Shown here one piece after another: positions 10,697-22,929 of a DNA stretch of 64,000 bases; the first letter of the stretch is position 1; each line of letters starts with the position of its first letter. Position numbers and translations under genes: made by a program. The stretch is taken from assembly GCF_016086655.4 (NCBI RefSeq), contig NC_052134.2:620001-684000 (forward strand). Reading direction: 5' to 3'. Under the pieces are notes generated by a model that saw only the letters and a list, made by a program, of their open reading frames with translations, was not told where the DNA came from and did not search any database. Source of the stretch: Lepeophtheirus salmonis. Taxonomy: Eukaryota > Arthropoda > Copepoda > Siphonostomatoida > Caligidae.

Positions 10697-13600
10697 ACAC
10701 CATAGGTACGTACGTAATGGCTGTGCTGTAAAGCATACCGAGAAGGTAAAAGAAGAAAAAAAACGGACCATCCACTTCAGCTCTAAGTGCTGGCTCATAG
10801 TCAAGTACCATAATACATATTAAATAAAAAAATAACTACGAACTATGTTGTTAAAAAAAACTGTATAGATAAATATTAAAAAACAAAAAAATATTCCTGG
10901 CCACAACATTCTCGTCGCATTAAAAGAATTAAAGATCTGGCTTTATTAGTGTTAACTAAAACTCGTCAAGAACCACCTCCGCCAATTCTTGGTGAAGGGC
11001 AGACACCTCAGAACCAAATATTGTTTTTCAAGTTAATTTTGGAGTTAAATTTTTCTCAGCTGAGAAGAACCAGACAAGATCTTTCATGAGAGTGTTCTGA
11101 TTGATCTTAACCAAATACCTGGGTCGGTTAACCCTTTTGTCCCTGTTTGACAGGGTTAGAAGCTGTCCTCTAAAAGTACAAAGCTGTCGTACCTTAAGTT
11201 TTAACTGATGTTGTTATGTTAATGCTGTCAGGGATTGTATTCATTTATTGCCCTCGATTCTTTTTCATTTTTCTGTTTTTGTTGCTCAACGAAATATGAC
11301 TTTAGACGATTTTGGCTACTTCCAGATCACAAGGCTTCAAGAAAATCATCATGAGGGGTTCTTCACCATACAATCTGAGACTATTTCTGAATTTTGGAGC
11401 AGTGCACCCTACTGTTATTTCAAATCGGGTTGTCTATTTTAACATTTAAATTGCATCAAATACACAAGAGTTAACAAGATTTTTGTTCCTGATTAAAAGA
11501 AAACGGGAGAATATTATCCAAAGGAAGCATACTAAGGAATTGACCGGGTTGTAGGGGAATAGAGACGGAAAAATTGCAAATTTTGCAAAGAAATACACTT
11601 TAGATTCCTATATTTCTATTAATCCAATTTTTAAAGTTTTTTTAAATTTAAGCCTTATCTACATCCTATAAGAATAATTAGTCAATTCTGAATTATGTAC
11701 TTGAGGCTGTGTTGAATGATCCTTAGTGTATTTCTACATATTTGTGGGTGCTATAAAGTTATTTGTAAAATAATTAATGAGACTCTTAGGGCCCTTAGTA
11801 AACGAAATAGTAACAAAGTAAATTTGGACTAAAATTGTTGTTTACTTTCTTGAATTTATAGTTTTCGTGAAGTGAGAAGCGAAGCACAATCAGCATATTT
11901 AATAAATTCATATTCCTAATAATTCAATTGTAAAAAAATGAACTATTATTAACAAAAAGCAGAATCTTACTTTTTGTGCCCCAAAACTAGAAAATATGTT
12001 TTCTTTTAACAGAAAAAAAAATGTTATTTTTGACCATAATAAAAAAAAATTGTTGTATAATATGTGATACTACATAAACTAGAATAGTAACATTGCATTT
12101 TCCTTATTTTTATTTGCACAAGAGTGAATGTTACCCTTGTTGTTTGTGCAAAGTGATAATTAATATATACCTGTAGTTACATGTGTACAAACACAGTTGA
12201 AGAAAAATGAGAACATTACAAAATAATATTGTTACATATCACTCTTCAAATTTTTACGCAGTAGTCTATTTACAAAAATGATTATCACTAGCTTATTCCT
12301 TGCAATTGTTTTCAATCTTTGTTTTTCAGAAGAAAAAGTAATGAAAAGATATAATTGAAATCGTGTTTGGATAGATAACTCAATATTTACTTATAACTAC
12401 AAACCTATATGGATTCATTAGGTAAATAAAAAATTATATTGTATTTTAATATTTGCAAATAAATAGTTCTATGATAATATTTTCAAAAGAAAAATATAAA
12501 TATTATGTTATTTAACTACAGTAGAAGATTTTTATTGCATCTTTCAACTTTTTATTAAAAAAGTTACTAATAAATATTTGATTGTTAGCAAATTTTGTAA
12601 CTCTTGGCCCACTAAAATACATAGTATTCAACCTTTAAAATGCAAGAGAGTTTATTGAATGTATTTATAATATCGCCAGGATACATATGGCTCATGTTTA
12701 CTATTCGTTATATTTTTATTTTAAAGGACGGAAATTATCACAAATTGTCTAAATAAACTAAAACTAATTAGAGGATTACAAATCTATGGGTTAACCAATA
12801 CAGATCCAAAATAAACAGGATGTAGCCTTCTCATATAAATTTATTTCTATCCGCGTTTCAGCTAATTACTTCTTATTGGAGAAGCTAACTCAAAATAAGC
12901 TATTGAATTCGAAATCGTTTGATTTTTTTCATTATAAGTATGAGAGTCTTTATAACTTTACTTATTCTATAGTAGCTCTAAGTCTGTTAAATATGTTTAC
13001 ATTTTACTGGATACATTTTAACTATTGGTGTTATATGCAATGTTGTTCTTTTTTGTTTTTATAATATGTAGAATATAATATTCTAACTCATCAAATAAGA
13101 AACATGTGATTACTTTAATGTTAAGAGCTACCAACAAAATCCCAAATTAAGGCTTCCTGGTATAAATATAGGAGGTATGAAAAGTAATCATATTTTTAAA
13201 AAAAAGATTATAATACATGCAGTTGTAATTTATTGTTTTTAAGAGTTAAGCAGAATATAAATAAAAAGCAAAAAAAAAAGAAAGACAAATTAAAAAATAC
13301 AAGGTATATTTTCGTTAAAGTGAGAAAACAAAGTGTACATAGAATTTATTGTGTGAAGTGGAATAAATTGCAAAAAAAAACATATTTATTGTGACAAATA
13401 AGCCATAAAAGCTATAATGTAACAAAATGTAATAGGTAATTTTGTTGTAGAACTATCCCTAACTGCCCTCTGGAACCTTTGCCATTGCTGGTATCTTTTG
13501 ATCTTTAGTCTTTAAGTCGGTTTTTGGTGAAATATCGGACAAGGAAGCAAAATATAACTCCACAAAATCCGCGAACAACGATACAGACAATAGGGAAGGA

Positions 13601-13970
13601 TCCATTGCGCAATAAGGTAGAATTTTACTTTTACGGATACTCCACCAAAAAATCAACTTTACAACTTTTTGATAAAGTACTAAAATATTGATAGTAAAAT
13701 ATATAAACGACTGATTTTTTTGTGTCAAATTATTTACATTTTTAGACAAATACAAGGTATTTAAATCAATTTATGGCTTGAAAATATATTTATAACCCAT
13801 GTATATTTAGTATACGTTTATCAGTGGCCCCAATACGGGTTTAAATGCCATAATTTTTGGGGGTGAGGTAAGATGAGGATGGACAGCACAAGCATTTTGG
13901 CTAATAAAAATCTTTTTCATCCAAAAAATTAGAGTATGTTAGTGGTATTGGCAAGGGTAAAAAACTCTAC
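10697..13970. other. Spacer without identifiable gene
   Basis: Frames at 11248-11442, 12876-13064 and 13459-13755 (minus) lack recognisable motifs. A TTAACCCTTTTG string at 11128 followed by CCCTGTTTGACAGGG resembles a piggyBac tip but has the wrong spacing. No RNA genes were seen. Confidence 0.4.
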
Positions 13971-14183
13971 TTCAATAGTTTGTCGTTTTGTAGGTGTAGA
14001 AGGACCTGAATATGTATAAGTCCTTATAAATTAAGTACATTTTCGCATTGATACGTATTATGTATAAGATATGATTGCACTGACTTTGTTTATTATAGCA
14101 AAATCGTGGCAATATTTGATTCATTTTTAATTGTAAGTGCAGAACCACAACCATTTAATAATAATTATTTTTTGAATTTTGTA

Positions 14184-15050
14184 TTATAACTCTTTGTACC
14201 TGTAAAAGTCATGTGAGAAATGTCTGATAATGAAATTTATACCAGGTTCACAGAATAAATGTAAATATATATGGTAATTTTTGTTGGATAATTGTGAGTG
14301 TGAGTTTGAGATATGACTCAAAATAGATGACTTTATTTTTTTCGAAAGTTTCTCCCAAATTTTGGACCAATGACTGTACAGTGGCTTTCCTTTTCCTATA
14401 ATGCCTCCAACATACATTATTGCAAACCTATAGTATATTTCCTCCTTCTTTACAGTCCAAGTTGGATTATTCAATTTGATCCTGGCTTCAGATAAAGTTA
14501 TCAACAAATAATGAAAATGTATTTATTATTGTTTCATAATCGAAATTATTTTGGCATAACAAGTAGGACCTGGGGATTCAGTGAGACCATTTTGCGTTTG
14601 AAATCGTCCTACAATATCTGATACTTATAAGGAAAATTTAAACCATTGTGTCCCCTTCGGAGCTTTCAAATTTTCTTTATTTGAGTTAGCAATATCATCT
14701 ATTTCAACATTGGTAGCAAATTATTTCTGGCCTTTTTGTCATACTTTATAAGACATTGATAATGTGTGTATATCCATGTAAATCAAACGTTTAAAACATT
14801 TCAATAAACATACTTGTAAGTACCAGTACTTTCAAGTACACAAATAAAAAGGTGATGGCTTACGCTCTTTATAATTTTGGTTATATTCATGTTAATCTTC
14901 AGAGCTCGACATTGAATATTTTCAAGGAATATATTATTCGTCCTCCATATTGAAAAGATCCCCATCAGAATCATCATCTGGTGAAGTAGCAAGAAAAATT
15001 TTAATTTGTTCGAGAGTCAAAAAAGTTTTAATTTTCCTTGATGATATATC
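14184..15050 (-). pseudogene. PB-B piggyBac transposase, N-terminal half, decayed
   Basis: From about 15050 downward the minus strand reads SSRKIKTFLTLEQIKIFLA, then TSPDDDSDGDLFNMEDE and a stop, the acidic N-terminal region typical of piggyBac. Further along come NSNKENLKAPKGTQWFKF, then GLTESPGPTCYAKIIS, the GPT-containing segment, and in the frame at 14507-14184 WTVKKEEIYYRFAIMYVGG with a following HWSKIWEKL. That matches the helical segment before the catalytic core (W..V...E...FFAI...G, then a .YWS-like motif). No catalytic Asp motif is visible in what remains. Stops and shifts throughout show an old copy. Confidence 0.6.
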
Positions 15051-15228
15051 GTAAAAATATTATTTTGAATAATAGGAAAACGTCTTACATACTAATTTAT
15101 TTAAACCATTACTTCCCGAGTGTAGAAATCGTTTGAATTTTTGATGAAATTTTGTTGAGCTTCTTTTTTACATATATTAAAATTATATATTTTTTTATCA
15201 AAATTAACAATTGTGCCGTTGGTGGGTC

Positions 15229-17738
15229 CGTACATTTATGTACGCTTGGGAAAATCTCACACAAAAATATTTATATTTATAATGATGCAATGATAATAAA
15301 TAGGGATATGACTAATTTTCGTATTCTTTTATTCTAAGTTAACTTTATTTTGATAAGTATAATAAAAAATATTTTCAGATATACATTTATACATATTATT
15401 TACAAGGTTGGAATATAATATTTTTCAAAACAATTAGCACACAAACCCACGTCACACTTTTTGCATCTACATATGCATCTTGACGAACAGGATGCACAAA
15501 CATTGTTATGACAATTAGATGTCTTACATTGTCGTGACGTACAGAAGAAATATTTGCTCTATGCTTTATGTTTGGCAATATAGGGGTGTTTATATTTTCA
15601 CAATGATTGGCTACCAAAGATTTTTTACATGCTTGTGTAAAATCGAGAAATGAAATACTTTGTTTCTCTTTTAAATGTAAAATGTCACCACTTTTTCTAT
15701 AAAAACGCCATGCTTGAACCATTTGCACATTTAAAAACCAATTATAAAGGCACCAATGCCATTTTTTCCTTCGTAAACTGACTGCATAGTTAGCAACCAT
15801 ATTATTCAACATGACAAATCCTCCCATAGTATTTTTGTAAAATTTGCAAAGATGAAGCTGATTTACTTCAAGCTTTTTCTTTGCATCTATAGAATATCGA
15901 CAGCATTTTCCAATAGGATCTTTTCCAATAAAATTGCTTCCAATACAAACAGGTCCTCTGTCCTTCCAAACAATAATTAACTTATCATCATATATATAAT
16001 TGCACTCAATTGCCACTCTTTTCATTTTCATTGATTCCGTTTTTGATGGGATGGAAATTGAATGAAGTCGATTGGATCTCAAAGTACCTATTCCTTCAAC
16101 TTTTTTTATCCCTCAAATTGTCTATGAGGTCAAAACTAGTAAAAAGTTCATCCATGACCACCTTACTACCTTTGGATATTTGTGATTTTTCAATTAGTCC
16201 ATATACAAAATCTGGCCTTTTTCCCAGTCCGTAACCATTTAATTGGGTTTTGGCTCCTCTATAAGGAATTTAATGAATAAGCTCACCCGAAAATGTAGCT
16301 AAAAACCAAATCGTGTTGGTTTTACTTCGGCGTATTGTTTCATACTGTAGGGGCCAAAGTACTTGACCATATACTCCTCAACACAAATATATTCAGACTT
16401 TTACTCAAAATTTTTTGCAGTCTCATTTATGATTTCATAGAGCAGTGCAATTTTCCCAAAGGGATCGTTCAGATTCGGATGGTCGTTGTTAGCAAAATGA
16501 GTACCGTAGAAATTCATCAAATCCATTTTGATACATTGCTTTTTTTATTAAGGTACTACTTGAGTCTTCCCGTCTTTGCCAATACATATTCCTTTGCGCC
16601 GCTTTGAGATAGCCACTTAAGTACATGATGGCATGAGTCTCGCTGAATGGTATTACTGTTCACTTTGTCACTAAAGGTTGGATTGTTTGAGCGACAGGTA
16701 TATCGTTTCGTCTTCAGTGACATATGGTATAAATATTTTTAAGAAGTCGTGGGGAGTTGTGGTAGAATCGACATCAAATGGAATTGTGGGCTTATTCAAT
16801 GGAATATTACTTTGGAAGCAATATTTGGACGCGGACTGTTGTCTCTAAACCTTTTTTAATTCGTTTTAGTTTTTCACTATCCGTTGAAAGATGGTTTTCT
16901 CTTTTTACTTGTCGACAAATAAAAAATAAAAAAAACATTTGATGTACATATATGTTAATATGTAAAAGTAATTTGTTTTTCTACAAACATGGATTAAGTT
17001 TCATCGAAATTAGGATCTTATTTTCATCAAAGTCATCTTGATGATGAGTACAAAGCTCAGGATCAGAGTTCAACAAACCTTTTCCAAGACAATTAGGATT
17101 TTTTTCCATTGCTACTTCGTTATCCCTATCTCCATCAGTTTGCTCATAAGAATCTTTTGAGGGAATTAGATAAACACTTGTAGATACATCTGGAGGGTCA
17201 TCCTCAAAAATTGAAATAATCCAAAGAAGATTCAACTTTTTTTTTCTATAACTATTAGCTATAATTGTTTTCAACATCGATGTTAATTAATTGATGTGAA
17301 GGTTTCTTTGGATTAACTTCAAAATGAATAACGTTTGCAAAAGTAGGAACAATAAGATATTTCTAGGGTTCATTCCCAAACGTACATATATGTACGTACG
17401 AAATTAAGACATTATTATCTATCAATAATTATAAAATAAAACTATAGCAAAAATAACCCATGTATAATGTGCATATCAATACTTAATTTTAAAACATTAA
17501 AATCAATAATAAGGCGTATGTTTATAGCCTGTTCGACCTCGCTCCATACTGTAAGGATATACAAACTATACTGCACTTATTGCGTGTAAATTAAACAAGA
17601 AAGAGAAAAATGATATAATTATTATTGTGAAGGTAGTCATTATGTTTAATTAAGATCAAAGAAAGTGATGTATTGAGTACATTTTGTGTATACAAAAATA
17701 ATTTAAAAAAACGCAAATTTAACGTAAATATATGTACG
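15229..17738. repeat. PB-A palindrome set (three copies)
   Basis: Copies of CGTACATATATGTACG lie at 15229-15244, 17381-17396 and 17723-17738. The two right-hand copies are 342 bp apart. They are probably transposase binding sites. Confidence 0.7.
15400..17277 (-). pseudogene. PB-A piggyBac transposase, near full length, frameshifted
   Basis: The N-terminus at 17277 downward is acidic (SIFEDDPPDVSTSVYLIP, then a DGDRDNE-rich run). Around 16400-16270 the minus strand reads EYICVEEYMVKYFGPYSMKQ, the block where piggyBac has its first catalytic Asp, here Glu. Next is YGLGKRPDFVYGLIEKS and KVVMDELFTSFDLI with the second Asp. After a shift near 16090, GIGTLRSNRLHS opens a long frame with IVWKDRGPVCIGSNF, MGGFVMLNNMVANYAVSLRR and KKWHWCLYNWF. 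The usual MGGVD is MGGFV, so the third Asp is lost. The Cys-rich tail (QCKTSNCHNNVCASC, then CICRCKKCDVGLCANC) lies in a shifted frame at about 15540-15430. Two altered catalytic positions plus frameshifts make it inactive. Confidence 0.85.
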
Positions 17739-18048
17739 TCTGGGAAGTAATGGGTTAAGTAAACACATTAGTACTTTACTAATTGATTGAAAACAATAGC
17801 TAATCTTCTTGTACTTGTATGTGAGATGTATGAAAGCATGAAATACGTTTTTTGTACTATGGGTCAATCAGGTCAAGGTAGAATAGTGAATATTTAATCA
17901 ATTATATTAATTAATTTTGTCCTATAATTTGAAGCATTTTAAAATATAAGTAAAGAAGTTTCAAGGAATTCTTACAAAATTTGTAGACTTTATTCAAAAA
18001 TCTCAAGTGAAAATGGGTCGGAATGACCTTCAGTCCATCTAGTGTTAA

Positions 18049-19649
18049 ATGGATAAATATTTATAATTTATGTTGAAAAAAACATCCCCCCCTATATCCC
18101 CTTCTTCATAATTTTATTTTAGAGATTGAGATAATCACAAATTAACTTTAATAAATATAAATTAATTATATTAAAATTTTGTTGATTGAAATGTATTCAA
18201 AGAGCTATTAATAAATATACATTTCTTTAGATGATATAGTAACGAAAATATATGTGTTGCTAATAGCATTATAATATGTATATATAAATAAATAACATAT
18301 AAAATGTCTTAAAAGAGAATATAAACTGCATTGATTTTGATATTTTAATGCAAGTTTTTCCTTCATTTATATGAGTGTATCCCAAACTCTTTAAGCCCCT
18401 AGACCAGTTAAAAAGGTAATATTCTTTTTTTTTAAATAGTAAATCCAAAAACATTGAACGCAGAAGTCATTATGAAGCAAATATCCATCTGAGAAAATTT
18501 TTAACGGAGAGGGTGGATGATTATTTAAATGTGCTTGTGTTGGACTAGCGACAATTTTAAAGAAATTAAGCCCGTACTCTTTTTTTACCAAGGCTTTGAA
18601 AGAGAAAACAAAAAATTTAAAAAATATTTTGAGTAGCAGATGTAAGTAAATTTTGCACATTGCTGTTGAAGTTTATTCATAAAATTGCACAATTCCTAAA
18701 TTGAGAATAAAACAAATTGCCCCAATTTTTAACTCCCGGAAAGAGAACTTTGAAGGTATTGGTGTCGTGATTTAAAAAGTGCATTCAAACTCTAACTTTG
18801 GATCCTTTTAAGGGTGATTTAAAACGGCATATAATTAAAATAAATATTAGCAGATCTATCAATATTTTTAAGATTTTTTTTTTACGTCCGCAGATAAATT
18901 GTTCTAATATAGAAAACACATTAGAACCTTTAAAATTAGGGCTCAAATTTTATAAAAACACGCAAGGACATTGCCTTTTTTTGCAGAATATATAAAACAG
19001 AGACTATTTTTCTGAGAATTTTCTTTATTAAATTATGTATACATATATGAAAGTTCAATTATACTGGATTTCACCAGATAAAGATGATTTTATACTTTTT
19101 GAATGGCACGTCCAATGGAAAGAACAATGCTATTTTCACAAAAACCTTGTATTTGCTAAATACAATAATAACATATAAAAAAATGACCCTTATGATGAAT
19201 AAATATTGCACAATGTTATATTCGTGCTTTACAGAGCATTTATCAGTATTTTCTTTCAGATTATTTTTGTATCATTTATGCAACAAATATTTTTACGTAC
19301 TGACATTGTAGCTTTCGTTTAGTTTTTGATATGCCTGATTACCGATGTTTATTTTTTATAAGATTATTTGATGATGTATGTTTTTTTTTGACAAGCTAGG
19401 TTTTAAATTCAAGAATATTTGCGTTCATATAAAAAAATATAATTAAACGTTTTAGTTTAAAATTGATATTCTTAAATATAATCTCATTGTTCTTAACAAA
19501 AATGAAATTATGAGTAAAATGCTCATTGAAAAAATAAAAACAAAAGCAATCAAAACTTCAATAGTACAGTATAAAGAACATATAATAATATATACTAGCA
19601 TAAAACACCCTCTAAAGAATAATCATCCACTCATGTGATTTTTATATTG
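18049..19649. other. Spacer without identifiable gene
   Basis: Frames at 18391-18660 (minus), 18798-18995 and 19084-19311 show no family signature apart from the possible hAT tip at 18371. The rest is A/T-rich. Confidence 0.4.
18371..18415 (+). repeat. Possible hAT-type terminal sequence
   Basis: GTGTATCCCAAACTCTTTAA followed by GCCCCTAGACC resembles the CAGTG.T.CCCAAACTTTTT ends of Charlie-like hAT elements. No partner end or 8-bp duplication was found, so the call is weak. Confidence 0.25.
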
Positions 19650-19659
19650 TCGAATAATT

Positions 19660-22600
19660 AACTTATGAGTCTTTTCATATCGTATGGAAATATGTTGGAA
19701 GTATTTTATTAAATCCGATGGATTATTCCATGTAGCCCCATCGTAGGTTTGTATCTTCAAAGCGAATTTAGCATACCTTGCAGCAGCGGCTATAAGTATA
19801 CATCATATATCATTAAGATGAACAACCCGGTATACAGTAATGTTCTGTTCTATAAATGATTTATAATTACTAAAAGATGCGTTTATTGCCTTTTGTTCTT
19901 GAGAAATTTCAGTTCTTCAAGAGGAAACACCAAACAGAATAAATCCTTTAAATGCATCTTCTTCATAGTTCTCGATAAATATTTGATTAAGCACAACAAA
20001 CTACTTAGTTATTGAAAGAACTGGACAGTCAACAATAACATGGATACTATATATACTTTGCAAGGCCTTGAAAACTTTAACAGCTTTGCCGTTATCAATA
20101 ATTGAGTCGTAAATTTCCTCCCATCATTTATCTTCAAAGAGTCTACATTTTTCTTTTCCATGGATTTATCAAGTTTTAGAAGATATATAAAAGGAACGAG
20201 TAATTCCTTAGCCTCTTTCTCATTGAAAAGAGAAATTATGTTGACTAATTTTAGGCACCAAGGAGATAGTGGAAGATGACATACATCCATTTATTGTAAA
20301 GGGAAGTAGAGTTTACCTGTATCAAAAATTGGATTGCGTTTTAGGCCATGGAGAGTAAGGACGTTTTCGTCCATAGCGATTATTACAAGCTCACTTGGGT
20401 GTCAAAGATTCTTAAAAAAAATGTTTTTTGTTCAGGTTTTGACTAATGATGTCGATCGTGTTATTTGAATTAAAAACAACAGTATTTTTCCAGATGATTC
20501 TCTGAGCGGCTGCCTATTCCTTTGAAAGATAGAGATTGTAATTATTTGATATGTCAGTGTCAAACAATAAATAATTTAAAGCATTATATGTGTATAAAAA
20601 AATTTCCATTCTTGGCAAGGCTTAGCAATTATATCTTTAAAATTTTTGAGATAGGTTTTATGTAAAACATTAGCTACTAAGACAAGTCCTCCTCCTAATT
20701 GAGACCGTGGTCTAGCCACCTATCTTCGAATCCGAAGAAAGATGCCAGTACACTATAAAGGGGATAGAAAACTTGTTGAAATTTACACTCATTCCTGAAA
20801 CCTTAGTGAACTTTTTGAAAGTAGAATAATTTCAACTCTCTTTTCCAATTGTTTTGTTAAAATTCTTTCAATCATAAGCGTAATGTCATACGCGTATAAA
20901 TTGACCAAGTTGCATATATCCCCAAAACGAACCCCGAACCCCCAATATTTACGACTCCAGTAATGGTTTAAATGCTCCATTGCAGTTACAAAGAGAAAAG
21001 GGGGGGGAAACCGGACAACCTGGTCAGCAGCTTTTTTACAACTTTAAGGGATCACTCTGGATTCCATTCAACAAGAAAGATGAAGTCCCATTGAACAAAG
21101 TTGCACAGGTAGGATTGATGAAACGTCTTGGTAACTTTTTTTCTACGGCCTGTAGGATACATTTATGACTGCTCAAATCAAACTCTTTACTGAAATCTAA
21201 TGCAATAATTGACTTGTTCCTCAATCTTGTCGAGTCAAAAGCAAGATGTATGTTCTTGAAACTGTTTGTACTGTGTCTATTTTCATCCTTTTTGTTGCTA
21301 ACGTATCTTCCGATTTACTACATGTTCGATTTGCTTATCCAATACCTCAGCCAATATTTTATATGTTTTGTTTAGAATTGTTAATGACCTCCAATAGTTT
21401 ATTTTTGTCCCGTTACCTTTTTTAGGAATCAAAGATATTCTACCCTGTGTAAGAACGGAAGGGAGCTTCCCTTTTGTTTCCATATCGGTTCCAAATCTCA
21501 ATAGGTATGGAATAATGCCCTCAGGGCATAAAGTGTGTATCTTCCCTTTGATGTTATCTGGGCCTGATGCTTTATAATCTTTATAATGGTAATTAATATA
21601 GTAGAGTATATTCTCCTCGGAATATACAGAACAATTGCTTACCTTCTTTGGTCAAAGAAATCCCTTTCTAGCGCCCCAACAATATTTTGGTAAAGTTTAT
21701 GGAAATATTTGAGAATAGACTATGGTTCTAGTAGATAGCTCATTTGTCAACCACATAATATTCAATTTTTTGTAGGGATTTCCTTCAAAAACAAATTTTT
21801 TCCTCATTTCTTCTTTAGAAGTCTCAGAAATTCTTATCATGTTTAAAAAGTCCATCATTATGGCTCGAATAAACAAGGTGCATGTCTTCATTATGTCTTC
21901 AACATCCTCCTTTAACTGAATCTCTGCTTTCTTCTTATTATTAATAAAAGTAATGGTTGTATCTTGAATAATTTTTGTAAATATTCTATATAGTCTATTG
22001 GAGGATAGGTAGAGTTAAAAGAAATTCTCAATCTATTTTTTAATTTTAAATTTATAATCATTACAGTAAAGTACTCAATTATGGATTTTGCTTTTTTTAT
22101 GAGGAGAATTGGTATAAAATTCCAAGTTTATCAATTTTTAATCGGAAGAAGGTTCAAATCAATAGTTCGCTTTTTTGAGGTATTGTAGAATACTTTTAGA
22201 GACTAGGACATGATCAATTCTTGCCGAATTTTTGCCCGACCTCCAAGAAACATTCTCATTGACATTGGAGTTTACAAACAGATCTACTAAGTTAAGTTTA
22301 TGGCTTAATTTCTTAAGTATGTTACATTTGGGAAGGAATTTTCCTATTTTTCAAGGTCTACTTTTAAATTACCAATCAGAATCAAAGAGTGTTTGGGTGT
22401 CTTCCAACTATTAATTATGGGTTGAAAAAAGAAACACCTTTTCATTAGCACCTTAGGTGTTTATAATATCTAATTTTGAGTCGGCTGTGTATAACCAAAT
22501 CTTATGCCAATCACTATTATTGGAATACTGATTCATGCTTTTAGAAGTTCCCATAGACTTAGATACAAGAGTGAGGTTACCTCAGCGCAAGTTAGATCCA

Positions 22601-22880
22601 GTAAAATAGCTTGAGTAATTCAATGGAACGCAAAAAGAGCATGAAATGAAACAAGAAGACGATGCCTTAGACCTTATAGCCTGCAAGCATATTATATCTG
22701 GCCTTAGTGCTAGGATTATTTTTATCATCGCGTGTCTGGGTATACGATCCCTCCCTCCCTTTGAGTTTAGGGAGACTATTCTTTGCATAACTAAATTCCT
22801 CTTGAGATCATAAGAAATGGACTTATTTGTCATTGAAGTCTGCATTGGTCTGCTATGTATGTAAAAGTTAAGGGACATGA
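19660..22880 (-). pseudogene. LINE ORF2 remnant: endonuclease plus reverse transcriptase
   Basis: The endonuclease part shows ALRPDIICLQAIRSK (about 22710-22665), where LQA replaces the usual LQE so the metal-binding Glu is lost. Further on come LNLVDLFVNSNVN and SWRSGKNSARIDHVLVS (about 22230-22198), the expected LVD...W and S.RID..L.S motifs. The RT part shows QGRISLIPKKG and INYWRSLTILNKTYKILAEV (about 21450-21340), then IALDFSKEFDLSSH (motif A, about 21210), and NLYAYDITLMIE (about 20910), where the catalytic YADD box is YAYD. The C-terminal stretch AAAARYAKFALKIQTYDGA followed by IKYFQHISIRYEK lies at about 19790-19670. Both active centres are damaged. Confidence 0.8.
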
Positions 22881-22929
22881 TATTTATTTGTATTTTCTCA
22901 AAAGAGCCCTTCTCAATTCTTTTTTGATT

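Larger units (their letters stand above)
15105..17754 (-). mobile_element. piggyBac-like element PB-A, 2650 bp, nested in PB-B
   Basis: It is flanked by intact TTAA duplications (15101-15104 and 17755-17758). The ends read inward are ACCATTACTTCCCGAG (left) and CCCATTACTTCCCAGA (right). The palindrome CGTACATATATGTACG is perfect at 17381-17396, with one-mismatch copies at 17723-17738 (ending 16 bp from the right end) and 15229-15244 (124 bp from the left end). The minus strand holds a nearly full-length but frameshifted transposase. Both ends and both target copies are present, so this is the most complete and probably among the youngest insertions here. Confidence 0.9.
14184..18044 (-). mobile_element. 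piggyBac-like relic PB-B, interrupted by PB-A
   Basis: The right end is TTAA at 18045-18048; read inward it runs CACTAGATGGACTGAA (16 bp), then the palindrome GGTCATTCCGACC (18016-18028). The region at 17759-18044 is its 5' flank. Coding remnants lie at 14184-15050, on the other side of the nested PB-A (15105-17754). Joining the two sides at the shared TTAA restores one element with the transposase on the minus strand. The left (3') end could not be found, so the left coordinate marks only the last coding remnant. Confidence 0.65.

Noticed and set aside
11128..11155. TTAACCCTTTTG followed by CCCTGTTTGACAGGG, resembling the PB-C tip
   Set aside because: The palindrome lies 9 bp from the TTAA, not 16 as in the five accepted ends, and no second palindrome or piggyBac coding follows at the expected distance.
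13972..14154. Frame at the expected 3' side of PB-B
   Set aside because: No piggyBac C-terminal motifs, and no palindrome or tip matching PB-B was found.
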